Shown here: piece by piece, positions 23,540 through 30,916 of the stretch | Position numbering within the stretch: position 1 is the stretch's first letter | Layout of the letters: every line of letters begins with the position of its first letter | Source: Novosphingobium rosa NBRC 15208 | GTDB taxonomy: Bacteria; Pseudomonadota; Alphaproteobacteria; Sphingomonadales; Sphingomonadaceae | Length of the DNA: 50,583 bases | Direction: 5' to 3' | Assembly: GCF_001598555.1 (NCBI RefSeq) | Contig: NZ_BCZE01000060.1 | Coordinates: forward strand, 1 to 50,583 | Translations under genes and position numbers: made by a program | Notes under the pieces: model-generated | What the model saw: the letters and a program-made list of their open reading frames with translations, nothing else | Database searches by the model: none | What the model was told of the DNA's origin: nothing

Positions 23540-25102
23540 TCAGGTTTGAGCTTGCTGCACAGCGTCTGCCACGCTGTAGGCGGAATGGCTGGCCAGATCG
23601 CCAAGCCCGGCGGCCACCAGCACATCGCGCACCCGGTCATGCGCGCGGGCCAGCACCAGCTTTTTGCCGATGGCGGAAAGGCCCTGCGCGAATTCCGACA
23701 GCGCATCGATGGCCGTGCTGTCGAGGTCATTGCTTTCCTCGAGGCTCAGCACCACCAGCGGGGCCTTGCTGGCGCGGGCGAGCTGGTCGATGGCGCGCAA
23801 GGTGCCCTCGGCGTTGGCGAAGATCAGCGGGGCGTTCGGACGGAAGATGGCCACATCGAGCGGCGCCTGGGCGTCCTCATGCCGGGCGATATCGACGAAA
23901 TCATGGCTCTGGCCGATGCGCCCCAGCGCGCTGATCGAGGGATGCGCCAGCGCATAGAGCAAATGCCCCACCGAGAGCGCAATCGCCGCCAGCATGCCGT
24001 TGAGCACGCCCAGCAGCAGCACCCCCAGCGCGGCGGCCAGGGCAATCCAGCCATCGCGCCGGATCTGGAACAGCCGCCGCAAAGGCGCGGGAGACAGCGC
24101 ATGGGTCAGCGCCGCGATCACCACGGCGGCCAGCACGGCCTCGGGAATGCGCGCGATCCAGCCCGAAGCAAACAGCGCCAGCAACAGCACCGCCACCGAT
24201 CCGGCCGCGGCGGCGATGCGGCTGGTCGCCCCCGCCGCCTCATTGGCGGAACCGGCGGAGAAGCCGGCCCCCACCGGCATGCCCTGCGCCACGGCGGCGG
24301 CCAGATTGGCGAGGCCCAGCGCGCCCAGTTCGCGGTCGGCATCCATCGGGTCGCCGTGTTTCAGGGCCAGCGAGCGCATCGTCCCCCAGCTTTCGGCGAA
24401 GAGGATCAGCGCAATCGGCGCGGCCAGCTGGAACAGGCGCGGCAGAAGGCTGAGCGGCGGCAAATCGATGCTCGGCATGGTCAGCGTCACCGGGCCCGCC
24501 AGAGCGATATGCCATAGTTCCGGCGCGGCGGTGGAGCCCAGCACGATCCCGCCAAGGATCACCAGCAGCGCGCCGGGTATTTGCGGCAGACGGCGCAGCG
24601 CCAGAATGGCCCCCAAAGCCAGCAGGCCAATGGCGGCGCTGGGCAGGTTCACGCGCGGCAAAGCCGCGATCAGCCCCGGCACCATCGTCCAGATCGGGCC
24701 GCCCGGACTGTGGACGCCCAGCAGAGGCGGCAGCTGTTTGAGAATGATGGTGATCGCCAGCCCAAAGGCAAAGCCATGCAGGACCGGGCGCGAGATGAAG
24801 GCCGAAAGGCTGCCCAGCCGAAACGCCGACAGCACCAGAAAGATCACCCCGACCAGCGCCACCAGCATCGTCGCCAATGCGCCGCGATCGACGCCCGCGG
24901 CCAGCTCATTGGTGGCGAGGCCTCCAATAGCCGCCGCCAGGATCGCCGCCGAGGAGGAGGTGGGCGAGACCACCGCGAACCGGCTGCGCCCGGCCAGCGC
25001 ATAGGCAAGGCCCCCGGCGATGCCCGCCGCCAGCGCGCGCCCGGGCGGCAGCCCTGCAAGGCCCGCATAGGCCACGCCCTCGGGCAGCATCAGCCCGGCC
25101 AC
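23540..25102 (-). CDS. SulP-family inorganic anion transporter with STAS domain
   Basis: A SulP/SLC26-type transporter: about 400 residues of membrane helices (LMLPEGVAYAGLAGLPP, AVVSPTSSSAAILAAAIGGL, ALILFAESWGTMRSLALKHG, GAGFSAGSANEAAGATSRIA in blocks) followed by a cytoplasmic STAS domain with VVLSLEESNDLDSTAIDAL. It is likely to import sulfate, bicarbonate or a similar anion. The first standard start is GTG 25102, but conserved SulP sequence (NPRDLLTGLA) continues in frame upstream to about 25141, where only ATC, CTT or CTG codons occur before an in-frame TAA (25159-25157). GGAGG sits just 3 nt before the ATC at 25141. The true start may therefore be non-standard. Confidence 0.88.
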   Translation of the reverse strand: MAGLMLPEGVAYAGLAGLPPGRALAAGIAGGLAYALAGRSRFAVVSPTSSSAAILAAAIGGLATNELAAGVDRGALATMLVALVGVIFLVLSAFRLGSLSAFISRPVLHGFAFGLAITIILKQLPPLLGVHSPGGPIWTMVPGLIAALPRVNLPSAAIGLLALGAILALRRLPQIPGALLVILGGIVLGSTAAPELWHIALAGPVTLTMPSIDLPPLSLLPRLFQLAAPIALILFAESWGTMRSLALKHGDPMDADRELGALGLANLAAAVAQGMPVGAGFSAGSANEAAGATSRIAAAAGSVAVLLLALFASGWIARIPEAVLAAVVIAALTHALSPAPLRRLFQIRRDGWIALAAALGVLLLGVLNGMLAAIALSVGHLLYALAHPSISALGRIGQSHDFVDIARHEDAQAPLDVAIFRPNAPLIFANAEGTLRAIDQLARASKAPLVVLSLEESNDLDSTAIDALSEFAQGLSAIGKKLVLARAHDRVRDVLVAAGLGDLASHSAYSVADAVQQAQT

Positions 25103-25206
25103 GGCAAGGCCCGTCAGCAGATCACGCGGATTGAGCCGGATAAGCCTCCCCCCTTCTTATTCGAAGGCGAGTGTGGCGCGGGACGACGCGCAAGCCAAGC
25201 CCCGAT

Positions 25207-25857
25207 TTAGATCACGATCAGGCGGCGTCCCAGCAGGGTGGTCAGGCCCACGATGGTCAGCCCCGCCGCCAGATGCATCACGAAATCGATGGGATGCAGC
25301 GATCCGGGGTGGCAGAAGCCCAGCAGCCCGGCGACCAGAAAGGCGATGCCCGTGCCCGCCAGCGCCAGCACCCGCCCCGGGCGCAAGGCCCGCGTGCGGC
25401 GCAGCGCCCAGATCACCATCGGCATGATCGGCGCGCTGCCCAGCATCATGAAGGTGAAGCAATACATGCCCGCTCCGGGCCGGATCGGATGCGGCGGCGA
25501 AACCACGACGTTGGCGATAGAGATCGTCAGCCACGCCAGCACCAGAGCGGCCAACACGCCCCGCCCGCGCAGGCCCTGCCCGGCGATGCTTGCCTGAAAC
25601 GCCAGCACCAGCGCGCCCGCGCCGATGCAGAGCGCCAGCGGGATCTCCATCATCGACCACATCATCATGGGCGCATGCCAGTCAGGCTGGTAATGCGGGA
25701 TCAGCCGCGTCATCGCAAAGCCGCAAGGCAGCGCCAGCGCCGCCCAGCCCAGCGCCCGCATGGCCGCAGGACGGGGCCGCCGCACCGGCGTCAGCGAGGC
25801 GCTGAGCTGGTCGATCAGATCATGGTTGGTGGCCGAGCCGGCCCCAGAGTCAACCAT
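25207..25857 (-). CDS. nrsF: NrsF-like anti-sigma factor (DUF1109), six-helix membrane protein
   Basis: A 216-residue inner-membrane protein. A short cytoplasmic N-terminus (NHDLIDQLSASLTPVRR) contacts the sigma factor in relatives, followed by about six membrane helices and a FCHPGSLHPIDF block typical of DUF1109. Two cysteines, Cys133 (GMYCFTF) and Cys182 (GFCHPG), lie close to the positions reported, as I recall, for the two cysteines needed for signal response in Caulobacter NrsF (131 and 181). ATG 25857 overlaps the sigma-factor stop by 8 nt (ATGGTTGA), the classic sigma/anti-sigma coupling. The inferred role is to hold the ECF sigma factor inactive until a redox or metal signal alters the cysteines. 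Confidence 0.88.
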   Translation of the reverse strand: MVDSGAGSATNHDLIDQLSASLTPVRRPRPAAMRALGWAALALPCGFAMTRLIPHYQPDWHAPMMMWSMMEIPLALCIGAGALVLAFQASIAGQGLRGRGVLAALVLAWLTISIANVVVSPPHPIRPGAGMYCFTFMMLGSAPIMPMVIWALRRTRALRPGRVLALAGTGIAFLVAGLLGFCHPGSLHPIDFVMHLAAGLTIVGLTTLLGRRLIVI

Positions 25858-26530
25858 TGTCGCCCACTCCATTCTGGCGCAATTTGGCGAAAGCACGATG
25901 CAGCAAGGCCTTCAGGGCCGGCACCGACTGGCTGGTGGCCTGCGCGACATGATCCAGACTCATCTCTTGCAGTTTCACCATCTCAACCGCCTGACGCTGC
26001 CGGGCAGGCAGGGTGGAGAGCAGCTGGCTCACCTCGCCCTGCACGGCGAAATCTTCCATGCGCGCGCCCGCATCGGGGTCCAGTTCCATCGCCAGCACGG
26101 TTTCATCCCAGATTTCACGGCGCTGCACGCGGCCCTGGCGGCGCAGCGCATCCACGGCGCGGGTGGCGGCGATCGCCGCGATCCACGGCATCATCGGCCT
26201 TGCCGGATCGTAAGTGTGGCGCACGCGGTGGAGCGTCATCAGCACCTCCTGCACCACATCCTCGGCCAGAGCCTCATCGAACACGCGTCGGCGCACCAGC
26301 GACTGGATCGCGGGCATCAGGCTGCCCAGCAGCAGACGATAGGCCTGCTGGTCGCCATCCTGCGCCTTGCGCATCAGCGCGGGCCACAGGGCGGGTTCAG
26401 CGCGCCCTATCGCCCTGCTCTTGCGGTCTATGCCATCGCGTGCCGACACATTGCTCACCCTGACCCGTCGCCCGGCCCCACGGCCAATCCGGGCATCTGC
26501 GGCAAGAGGCAAGGCGGATGCAAGCGCCAT
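25850..26530 (-). CDS. sigF: ECF RNA polymerase sigma factor (SigF-like)
   Basis: Sigma70 region 2 (LLLGSLMPAIQSLVRRRV, DEALAEDVVQEVLMTLHRVRHTYDP) and region 4 (LPARQRQAVEMVKLQEMSLDHVAQATSQSVPALKALLHRAFAKLR) are both complete; region 3 is absent, as in ECF factors. ATG 26530 begins 1 nt after the DsbD-like stop. The first about 30-50 residues are basic and not family-like, so internal GTG codons (26458, 26449, the latter with AGGGTGAG upstream) are plausible alternative starts. The gene is fourth-from-start coupled: peroxiredoxin, DsbD-like, sigma, NrsF. I infer it controls an envelope oxidative-stress regulon including its own operon. Confidence 0.9.
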   Translation of the reverse strand: MALASALPLAADARIGRGAGRRVRVSNVSARDGIDRKSRAIGRAEPALWPALMRKAQDGDQQAYRLLLGSLMPAIQSLVRRRVFDEALAEDVVQEVLMTLHRVRHTYDPARPMMPWIAAIAATRAVDALRRQGRVQRREIWDETVLAMELDPDAGARMEDFAVQGEVSQLLSTLPARQRQAVEMVKLQEMSLDHVAQATSQSVPALKALLHRAFAKLRQNGVGDNG

Positions 26531-26531
26531 T

Positions 26532-27767
26532 TCACGCCTTACCAGAGGCCTTGTTCAGCGCATCGACCAGCAGGCTCCTGCTCAGCACCTGCGGCAGGAT
26601 CACCGGCTCCTTGCCATCGGCGGGGTACAGCACCGTCAGCGGCAGGCTGTCGCGGCCATAGGCGGCCATGGCGTCCTGAATTTTCGCGTCGAACTTTGTG
26701 GAATCGGCGACCATATAGGCCGTGCCGGTGCGGGCCAGAGCGGTCTTCACCTCGGCCGTGGACAGCGTGGTCTTTTCATTGACCTGACAGGTGAGGCACC
26801 AGCTGGCGGAAAAATCGATCAGGATCGGCTTGCCCTGCTTGCGCAGCGCCGCGACCTTCTCGGGCGACCATGCGGTGGGCGCGGCATCGGCCAGCGCGGG
26901 GCTCGCCTCGGCATGGACGGGGATGCCGCCCGCGGGGCGCAGAATGGCCAGCGCGATCAGCGCCGCCACCGCGCCCGCCGCGCCATAGAAGCCGCCAAAG
27001 CCCTGCCCCATCATGCGGCGTTTCTGCCCCACGCCATAGAGCCATGCCGCAAAGCCCAGCGCCACGAAACTGGAGAGCAGCACCAGCAGACCGTCATTGC
27101 CTGCCTGCTGGGCCAGCACCCAGGTCAGCCATGCCGCCGCGCCGAACATCGGGAAGGCCATCACCGCCTTGACCGTGCCCATCCATGCGCCGGGCTTGGG
27201 CAGGCGCCGGGCAAGGGCAGGCACGAAGGAGATCAGCGTGAAAGGCGCGGCAAAGCCCAGCCCCAGCGCGGCGAAAATTCCCAGAGCCGCCAACGGCGGC
27301 TGCACCAGAGCATAGCCCAGCGCGCCTGCCATGAACGGCCCGGAACAGGGCGTGGCCACCACGATGGCCAGCACGCCCGTCAGCGCCGCGCCCAGCGGGC
27401 CGGAACGCTTGCCGCCGGTCTGACCGATCTTCTGGATCGCCAGACCGAACTCGAACAGGCCCGCCAGATTGAGGCCCGCACCCAGCATCACCAGCGCCAG
27501 CACGGCAATCACCAGCGGCGACTGGAGCTGGAAGCCCCAGCCCACCGCCGCGCCGCCCGCGCGCGCCGCGATCAGCGCGCCGGACAGCGCCAGCATGGCC
27601 GCCATCACGCCGGCGAAAAAGGCAAGCCCTTCGGCCCGCAGCTGCCCGGGGTGTTCGTCACCATGGCGCACCAGCCCCATGATCTTGAGCGAAATCACCG
27701 GAAACACGCAGGGCATCAGATTGAGGATCAATCCGCCCAGAAACGCGGACAACAGAGCTACGAGCAT
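26532..27767 (-). CDS. DsbD-like thiol:disulfide interchange protein (membrane core plus thioredoxin domain)
   Basis: A 411-residue inner-membrane protein. Eight membrane helices carry the paired redox cysteines Cys20 (NLMPCVFPV) and Cys141 (VATPCSGPF). A C-terminal periplasmic thioredoxin-like domain has Cys324-x-x-Cys327 (SASWCLTCQVN). The N-terminal periplasmic DsbD-alpha domain of the E. coli enzyme is missing, as in CcdA/ScsB-type shorter forms. It moves electrons from cytoplasmic thioredoxin to periplasmic partners. The upstream gene encodes an exported peroxiredoxin (31-nt gap), the obvious electron acceptor, and the downstream gene is the ECF sigma factor (1-nt gap). The start at ATG 27767 begins directly with the first helix, as in relatives. 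Confidence 0.9.
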   Translation of the reverse strand: MLVALLSAFLGGLILNLMPCVFPVISLKIMGLVRHGDEHPGQLRAEGLAFFAGVMAAMLALSGALIAARAGGAAVGWGFQLQSPLVIAVLALVMLGAGLNLAGLFEFGLAIQKIGQTGGKRSGPLGAALTGVLAIVVATPCSGPFMAGALGYALVQPPLAALGIFAALGLGFAAPFTLISFVPALARRLPKPGAWMGTVKAVMAFPMFGAAAWLTWVLAQQAGNDGLLVLLSSFVALGFAAWLYGVGQKRRMMGQGFGGFYGAAGAVAALIALAILRPAGGIPVHAEASPALADAAPTAWSPEKVAALRKQGKPILIDFSASWCLTCQVNEKTTLSTAEVKTALARTGTAYMVADSTKFDAKIQDAMAAYGRDSLPLTVLYPADGKEPVILPQVLSRSLLVDALNKASGKA

Positions 27768-27798
27768 AAGGGCCTGCCTTCTTTACCAACCGCGAGTC

Positions 27799-28356
27799 TT
27801 ACGAATGCTTGGCGCGCCAGGCCTTCACGGCTTCCAGCGACTTGGTGATGTGCTGTTCTGGATTGCGGTCGGTGTAGGCGAGCAGGATCTTGCCATCGGG
27901 CGCGATCACGTAAGAGGTGCGGTCCGACAGGGTCTTGCCGCCAAACTGGATCTGGTTCTTGTAAACCGCCGCGATCTTGGCGTCAGGGTCGGCGGCGACG
28001 GCGAACTTGTCGCGGCATTCCACCTTGGAGAATTCGGCCACGCGGTCGATGTTGCCGGCTGTCACGCCGATCACCGTGGCATGCAGCTTGTTGAAGCTGT
28101 CGGTCGCCTCGGCGAAGGAATGGGCCTCGATGGTGCAGCCGGGGGTGAAGGCCGCCGGGAAGAAATAGAGCACCACAGGGCCCTTCTTGAGCGCCTGCTT
28201 GAGCGAGAAGGGCATTTCCTTGCCGCCCAGCGCGGCCTTCAGCGTGAAATCGGGGGCCTTTTCGCCCACCTGCAGCGCGGCAGCGGCGGGCATGGCCGCC
28301 ATCAGCGCCAGCGAACCACCCAGAGCCAGGGCGAAACCACGAGCGAAATTTTTCAT
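27799..28356 (-). CDS. Exported peroxiredoxin (BCP/PrxQ-like)
   Basis: A 185-residue peroxiredoxin with a Sec signal (MKNFARGFALALGGSLALMAAMPAAAA), so it acts in the periplasm. The peroxidatic Cys74 lies in FFPAAFTPGCTIEAHSF, preceded by the conserved Pro/Thr; Cys114 (KVECRDKF) is a candidate resolving cysteine. The C-terminal half has SDRTSYVIAPDGKI. ATG 28356 has GGGAG 7 nt upstream (a GTG one codon earlier is possible). It leads the operon with the DsbD-like reductase, ECF sigma factor and NrsF. The inferred reaction is reduction of peroxides in the envelope, with reducing power relayed by the DsbD-like protein. Confidence 0.9.
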   Translation of the reverse strand: MKNFARGFALALGGSLALMAAMPAAAALQVGEKAPDFTLKAALGGKEMPFSLKQALKKGPVVLYFFPAAFTPGCTIEAHSFAEATDSFNKLHATVIGVTAGNIDRVAEFSKVECRDKFAVAADPDAKIAAVYKNQIQFGGKTLSDRTSYVIAPDGKILLAYTDRNPEQHITKSLEAVKAWRAKHS

Positions 28357-28418
28357 CACGATGCTCCCATCAAGCGATGGGGCCGGCTTGCGGTGTCGCG
28401 CCAGTCCCCATCATGCTG

Positions 28419-28444
28419 TTCGACGGGAGGGGAGGAAAAGTTGC
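28419..28444 (-). promoter_or_regulatory. Candidate SigF-type promoter of the peroxiredoxin operon
   Basis: On the minus strand GCAACT is followed after exactly 16 nt by CGAA. The Caulobacter SigF consensus, as I recall it, is GTAACC-N16-CGAA, so 4 of 6 bases of the -35 and all of the -10 match at the right spacing. It lies about 60 nt before the peroxiredoxin start, as autoregulation by the operon's own sigma factor would require. Confidence 0.4.
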
Positions 28445-28479
28445 GGTGCTGGTTCAGAATTTTTTCGCCCGGGCGCTTT

Positions 28480-29079
28480 TCAGCCCTGAGCCGCCTTGAT
28501 GGCGTGAAAGGCGCCGCCCATCAGCCGGGTGACTTCATCCGCGCTCAGCACATAATGCGGCTCGTAACTCAGGCCCAGACGCGCGGCATGCTTCCAGCGG
28601 TCGACGAACAGCGCCTTGCCGGGGCCGAACGCCAGATCCACATGGCGCGAAAGCGCGGCAGGCCCTTGCGCCGAATAAGCCAGACGGAACAGCGCGATAT
28701 CGATGATGATGTCCCCCACCATCAACCAGGCATGGCCGTTGAACGCCGGAGTCTCGACGGCAAAGGCCTCAGCCGGATCGAAGGCGAGGCGGTCGCCCAG
28801 CACGGGCACGCCCTCCACCGCCAGCGTTCCGGCCACCACATAGGGCTTTGCGGAAAGTGCATCTTCCAGCCGCACGGCCAGCGCCGCGCTGATCAGCGGC
28901 GCCTCATCGGGCGTGGCGGGAAAGACGCGCTGCAGATCGAACCCGGCTTTGGCCACCTTCTCCCCATCGGCGGGGATCAGCGTGGAGGATTTGAAGGCTT
29001 TGGCGGCGGCCCAGCCGTGATGGAGGGCAACGAATTTGCCCAATTGGGCGAGGTCTCTGGCAATCGGCGCTTTGGTCAT
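28480..29079 (-). CDS. Conserved-looking protein of unknown function, 199 residues
   Basis: ATG 29079 opens a 199-residue soluble protein with no signal or membrane helix. The central NGHAWLMVGDIIIDIALFR resembles the His...Asp strand of transglutaminase-like folds (HAWV...ID), and RLEDALSAKPYVVAGTL may be its core. However, the protein contains no cysteine, so it cannot be a Cys-protease-type enzyme. The C-terminus (ADEVTRLMGGAFHAIKAA) is helical. The frame stays open far upstream, but the part above 29079 runs through the palindromic repeat and lacks similarity. Monocistronic. I do not assign a function. Confidence 0.65.
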   Translation of the reverse strand: MTKAPIARDLAQLGKFVALHHGWAAAKAFKSSTLIPADGEKVAKAGFDLQRVFPATPDEAPLISAALAVRLEDALSAKPYVVAGTLAVEGVPVLGDRLAFDPAEAFAVETPAFNGHAWLMVGDIIIDIALFRLAYSAQGPAALSRHVDLAFGPGKALFVDRWKHAARLGLSYEPHYVLSADEVTRLMGGAFHAIKAAQG

Positions 29080-29095
29080 GGCGGGCGCCTCTAAA

Positions 29096-29141
29096 GCATC
29101 CCGCGAAAAAGTGGGAACCGGTTTTTCGCAAAAAACGATGC
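29096..29141. repeat. Dispersed palindromic repeat, copy 4
   Basis: A 46-bp copy in the same orientation as copy 1 (GCATC...CGATGC around GTGGGAACCGG). It sits 17 nt upstream of the start of the minus-strand unknown gene, in its probable leader or promoter. Confidence 0.8.
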
Positions 29142-29330
29142 GACGACACAAACCACGCTCTGGCCAAACCGCGCGCTGGCCGCCGCGCCGCCAGAGCTGC
29201 GCTGCCTGCGCCAAGCCGAACGATGATTCCACTTTGCGCATCGACTGTTTCACTTTTCGCATTTGCAATATCGACGCTGCAGCGCAATAAGGATCACGCC
29301 TTTCAGGCATCCTCTCCCAAACTTTCAAAG
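29142..29330 (+). other. Stretch without a gene that leads into an orphan terminator; possible small RNA or leader
   Basis: No plus-strand gene lies between the palindromic repeat and the perfect intrinsic terminator at 29331-29358. The sequence is relatively AT-rich from 29220 on. I found no clear -35/-10 pair and no TPP riboswitch motifs. It could be the body of a small RNA about 100-200 nt long, or a leader for tenA. Confidence 0.3.
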
Positions 29331-29358
29331 GCCCGGTCCCAGGACCGGGCTTTTTTTT
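29331..29358 (+). terminator. Perfect intrinsic terminator with no obvious upstream gene
   Basis: GCCCGGTCC (29331-29339) and GGACCGGGC (29342-29350) form an uninterrupted stem followed by eight T (29351-29358). It reads on the plus strand, 67 nt before the tenA start. The adjacent gene upstream is on the other strand, so the transcript it ends is unknown. Confidence 0.85.
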
Positions 29359-29424
29359 CGCCATCGACAGGGCGCAAAGGCTCGGGCATGCGGCCCGCAG
29401 GCTTCCACGGGAAAGGCACGGCTC

Positions 29425-30096
29425 ATGAGTTTCTGCGACACCATCTGGCAAGAGCTGGCCCCGCTGCGCCGCGCCATCCTGGCCCAGCCTTTCCTGAGCG
29501 AACTGGCCGATGGCACGCTCCATCCGGACAGCTTCCGCCACTATATCCTGCAAGACAGCCTCTATCTGGCCGACTACGCCCGCGTGCTGGCCATCGCCGC
29601 CGCCCGCGCGCCCTCCGCCGCCGGACGCCTTGAGTTTTCCTACGGCGCGAAGGTGGCGGTGCAAGTGGAAGAAATCCTGCATCAGGGGTTCTTCGCGCAA
29701 TTCGGCGTCACCCCCGCCATGGCGGCGGCGGCGGAACCCTCGCCCGCCTGCCTTGGCTACACCGGCTATCTGGCCAGTCTGGCCGCCACGCGCAGCTATG
29801 AAGAGCTGATCGCGGGCATTCTGCCCTGCTTCTGGGTCTATTGGGAGGTGGGCTGCGCGATCAAGCCGAAAGCCGCCTCGCCCAATCCTTACGCCGCATG
29901 GATCGACACCTATGCCGCCCCCTCCTTCGGCGAGGCGACAGACCGGGTGCGCGCTCTGGTGGACGAGGCGGCAGCGCAAGCCTCGCCCGCGATCCGTGAC
30001 GGCATGGCCAAGGCCTTCCGCACGGCGACGCGCTTCGAGTGGATGTTCTGGGATTCGGCCTATCGCCGTGAAGGTTGGCCGGTGGGGTTCGACTGA
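29425..30096 (+). CDS. tenA: TenA-family thiaminase II / aminopyrimidine hydrolase
   Basis: A 223-residue all-helical TenA protein. The catalytic Cys135 lies in GILPCFWVYWEVG, the same position as in Bacillus subtilis TenA, and Asp44 (YILQDSLYL) is the conserved pyrimidine-binding aspartate. The C-terminal Glu (RFEWMFWDSAY) completes the site. It hydrolyses degraded thiamin (aminomethyl-HMP) to HMP for salvage. ATG 29425 has GGGAAAGG about 8 nt upstream; the open frame before it runs through the orphan terminator and is not coding. No other thiamin gene adjoins and I saw no TPP riboswitch. Confidence 0.93.
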   Translation: MSFCDTIWQELAPLRRAILAQPFLSELADGTLHPDSFRHYILQDSLYLADYARVLAIAAARAPSAAGRLEFSYGAKVAVQVEEILHQGFFAQFGVTPAMAAAAEPSPACLGYTGYLASLAATRSYEELIAGILPCFWVYWEVGCAIKPKAASPNPYAAWIDTYAAPSFGEATDRVRALVDEAAAQASPAIRDGMAKAFRTATRFEWMFWDSAYRREGWPVGFD

Positions 30097-30174
30097 CGCT
30101 GAAAGGCGCAAAGCATGGCGCGAGGGGCAGCCCCCTTGCGCTCCCAAGCCTTCGTCCACCTGCGCAAGACAGGC

Positions 30175-30822
30175 TCAGGCGACCCGCTTCACCTCGGCGT
30201 CATCCACGGCATAGAGGCGGAAGAACAGATCGGTGATCTTTTCCGGCGGCGGCGGCTGCATCGCCCCCTGCGGGCAGTTGAGCCCCAGCAGCACGCGCTG
30301 ATGCGAAATGCCGGTGCAGAGCGAAATCAGCACCTGCGCCATTTCCAGCGGCGTGCCGCCGCGCAGGCGTCCGGCGGCCTCATGGGCGCCAAGAAAGGCG
30401 ACCAGCAGAGCCTGCACCACGCCGGGACCACGTTCGTAGAAAATGCGACTCGCCTCGGGCGCCCTGGTGCCCTCGCCGCACAGCAGCTGATAAAGCGCCA
30501 CCGACTGCGGTTCGCGGATCTTGGTCATGAAGCGGCGGCAAAAACTCTCGATCGCCGACCGCAAGGATACGCCGGGATTGAGCACCTGCACCAATTCCGA
30601 GCGAAACACCTCGGTCTTATCTTCGACACAGGCCGCAAACAGTTCTTCTTTTGAGGAAAAATAGCTCCACAGCGTGCCCTTGGAGCCACCCAGACGGGCC
30701 GCCACGGCAGACATGGTGGTGCCTGCATAGCCATGCTCCAGAAAGCACTCGCCGGCGGTGGCCAGAATGGCGGCGCGCCGCTCTCCCCGGCGCTCTTCTC
30801 TTTTGCTCATACCCGTATCCAT
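30175..30822 (-). CDS. TetR-family repressor of the efflux operon
   Basis: A 215-residue TetR regulator with the N-terminal HTH (RAAILATAGECFLEHGYAGTTMSAVAARLGGSKGTLWSYFSSKEELF read in blocks) and a variable C-terminal ligand domain. It diverges from the tripartite efflux operon at 30917. The 94-nt gap holds two related palindromes and overlapping promoters for both directions, so the protein almost certainly represses both itself and the pump. Starts at ATG 30822 or 30810 (MSKREERR) are both possible. The ligand is probably a pump substrate such as an aromatic or hydrophobic toxin. Confidence 0.92.
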   Translation of the reverse strand: MDTGMSKREERRGERRAAILATAGECFLEHGYAGTTMSAVAARLGGSKGTLWSYFSSKEELFAACVEDKTEVFRSELVQVLNPGVSLRSAIESFCRRFMTKIREPQSVALYQLLCGEGTRAPEASRIFYERGPGVVQALLVAFLGAHEAAGRLRGGTPLEMAQVLISLCTGISHQRVLLGLNCPQGAMQPPPPEKITDLFFRLYAVDDAEVKRVA

Positions 30823-30835
30823 ACATTCCTTATGC

Positions 30836-30851
30836 CGTACTATATAGTATG
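30836..30851. promoter_or_regulatory. TetR operator 1
   Basis: CGTACTATATAGTATG contains the perfect 12-bp palindrome TACTATATAGTA (30838-30849). It matches operator 2 (30892-30907) at 12 of 16 positions and covers the -10 box of the tetR promoter. Confidence 0.7.
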
Positions 30852-30866
30852 ATTATGGGTTGACAA
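30839..30866 (-). promoter_or_regulatory. Promoter of the tetR gene
   Basis: On the minus strand TTGTCA (30866-30861) and TATAGT (30844-30839) are separated by 16 nt, 17 nt before the tetR start. The -10 lies inside operator 1, consistent with autorepression. On the plus strand the same bases include TTGACA (30860-30865), the probable -35 of the efflux operon, so the two promoters overlap back-to-back. Confidence 0.65.
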
Positions 30867-30891
30867 GCCCCTTATCAGCGTCGATATGCGG

Positions 30892-30907
30892 CGTACCCCA
30901 TAGTACG
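30892..30907. promoter_or_regulatory. TetR operator 2
   Basis: CGTACCCCATAGTACG has inverted CGTAC/GTACG arms and shares the CCGTACTAT half-site with operator 1 in the other orientation. It lies 10 nt before the efflux operon's first ATG, downstream of its probable promoter. Confidence 0.6.
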
Positions 30908-30916
30908 GTAAAACTT

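Noticed and set aside
25850..26530. Translating the ECF sigma factor strictly from ATG 26530
   Set aside because: Kept as the outer boundary only. The first 30-50 residues are not family-like, so an internal GTG may be the real start.
28411..28460. Canonical ECF promoter GAACC...CGTC before the peroxiredoxin gene
   Set aside because: Both boxes occur but their spacing is about 25 nt, too long. The GCAACT-N16-CGAA reading has the right spacing.
29142..29424. TPP riboswitch before tenA
   Set aside because: I looked for the conserved CUGAGA and ACCUGAU blocks and did not find them.
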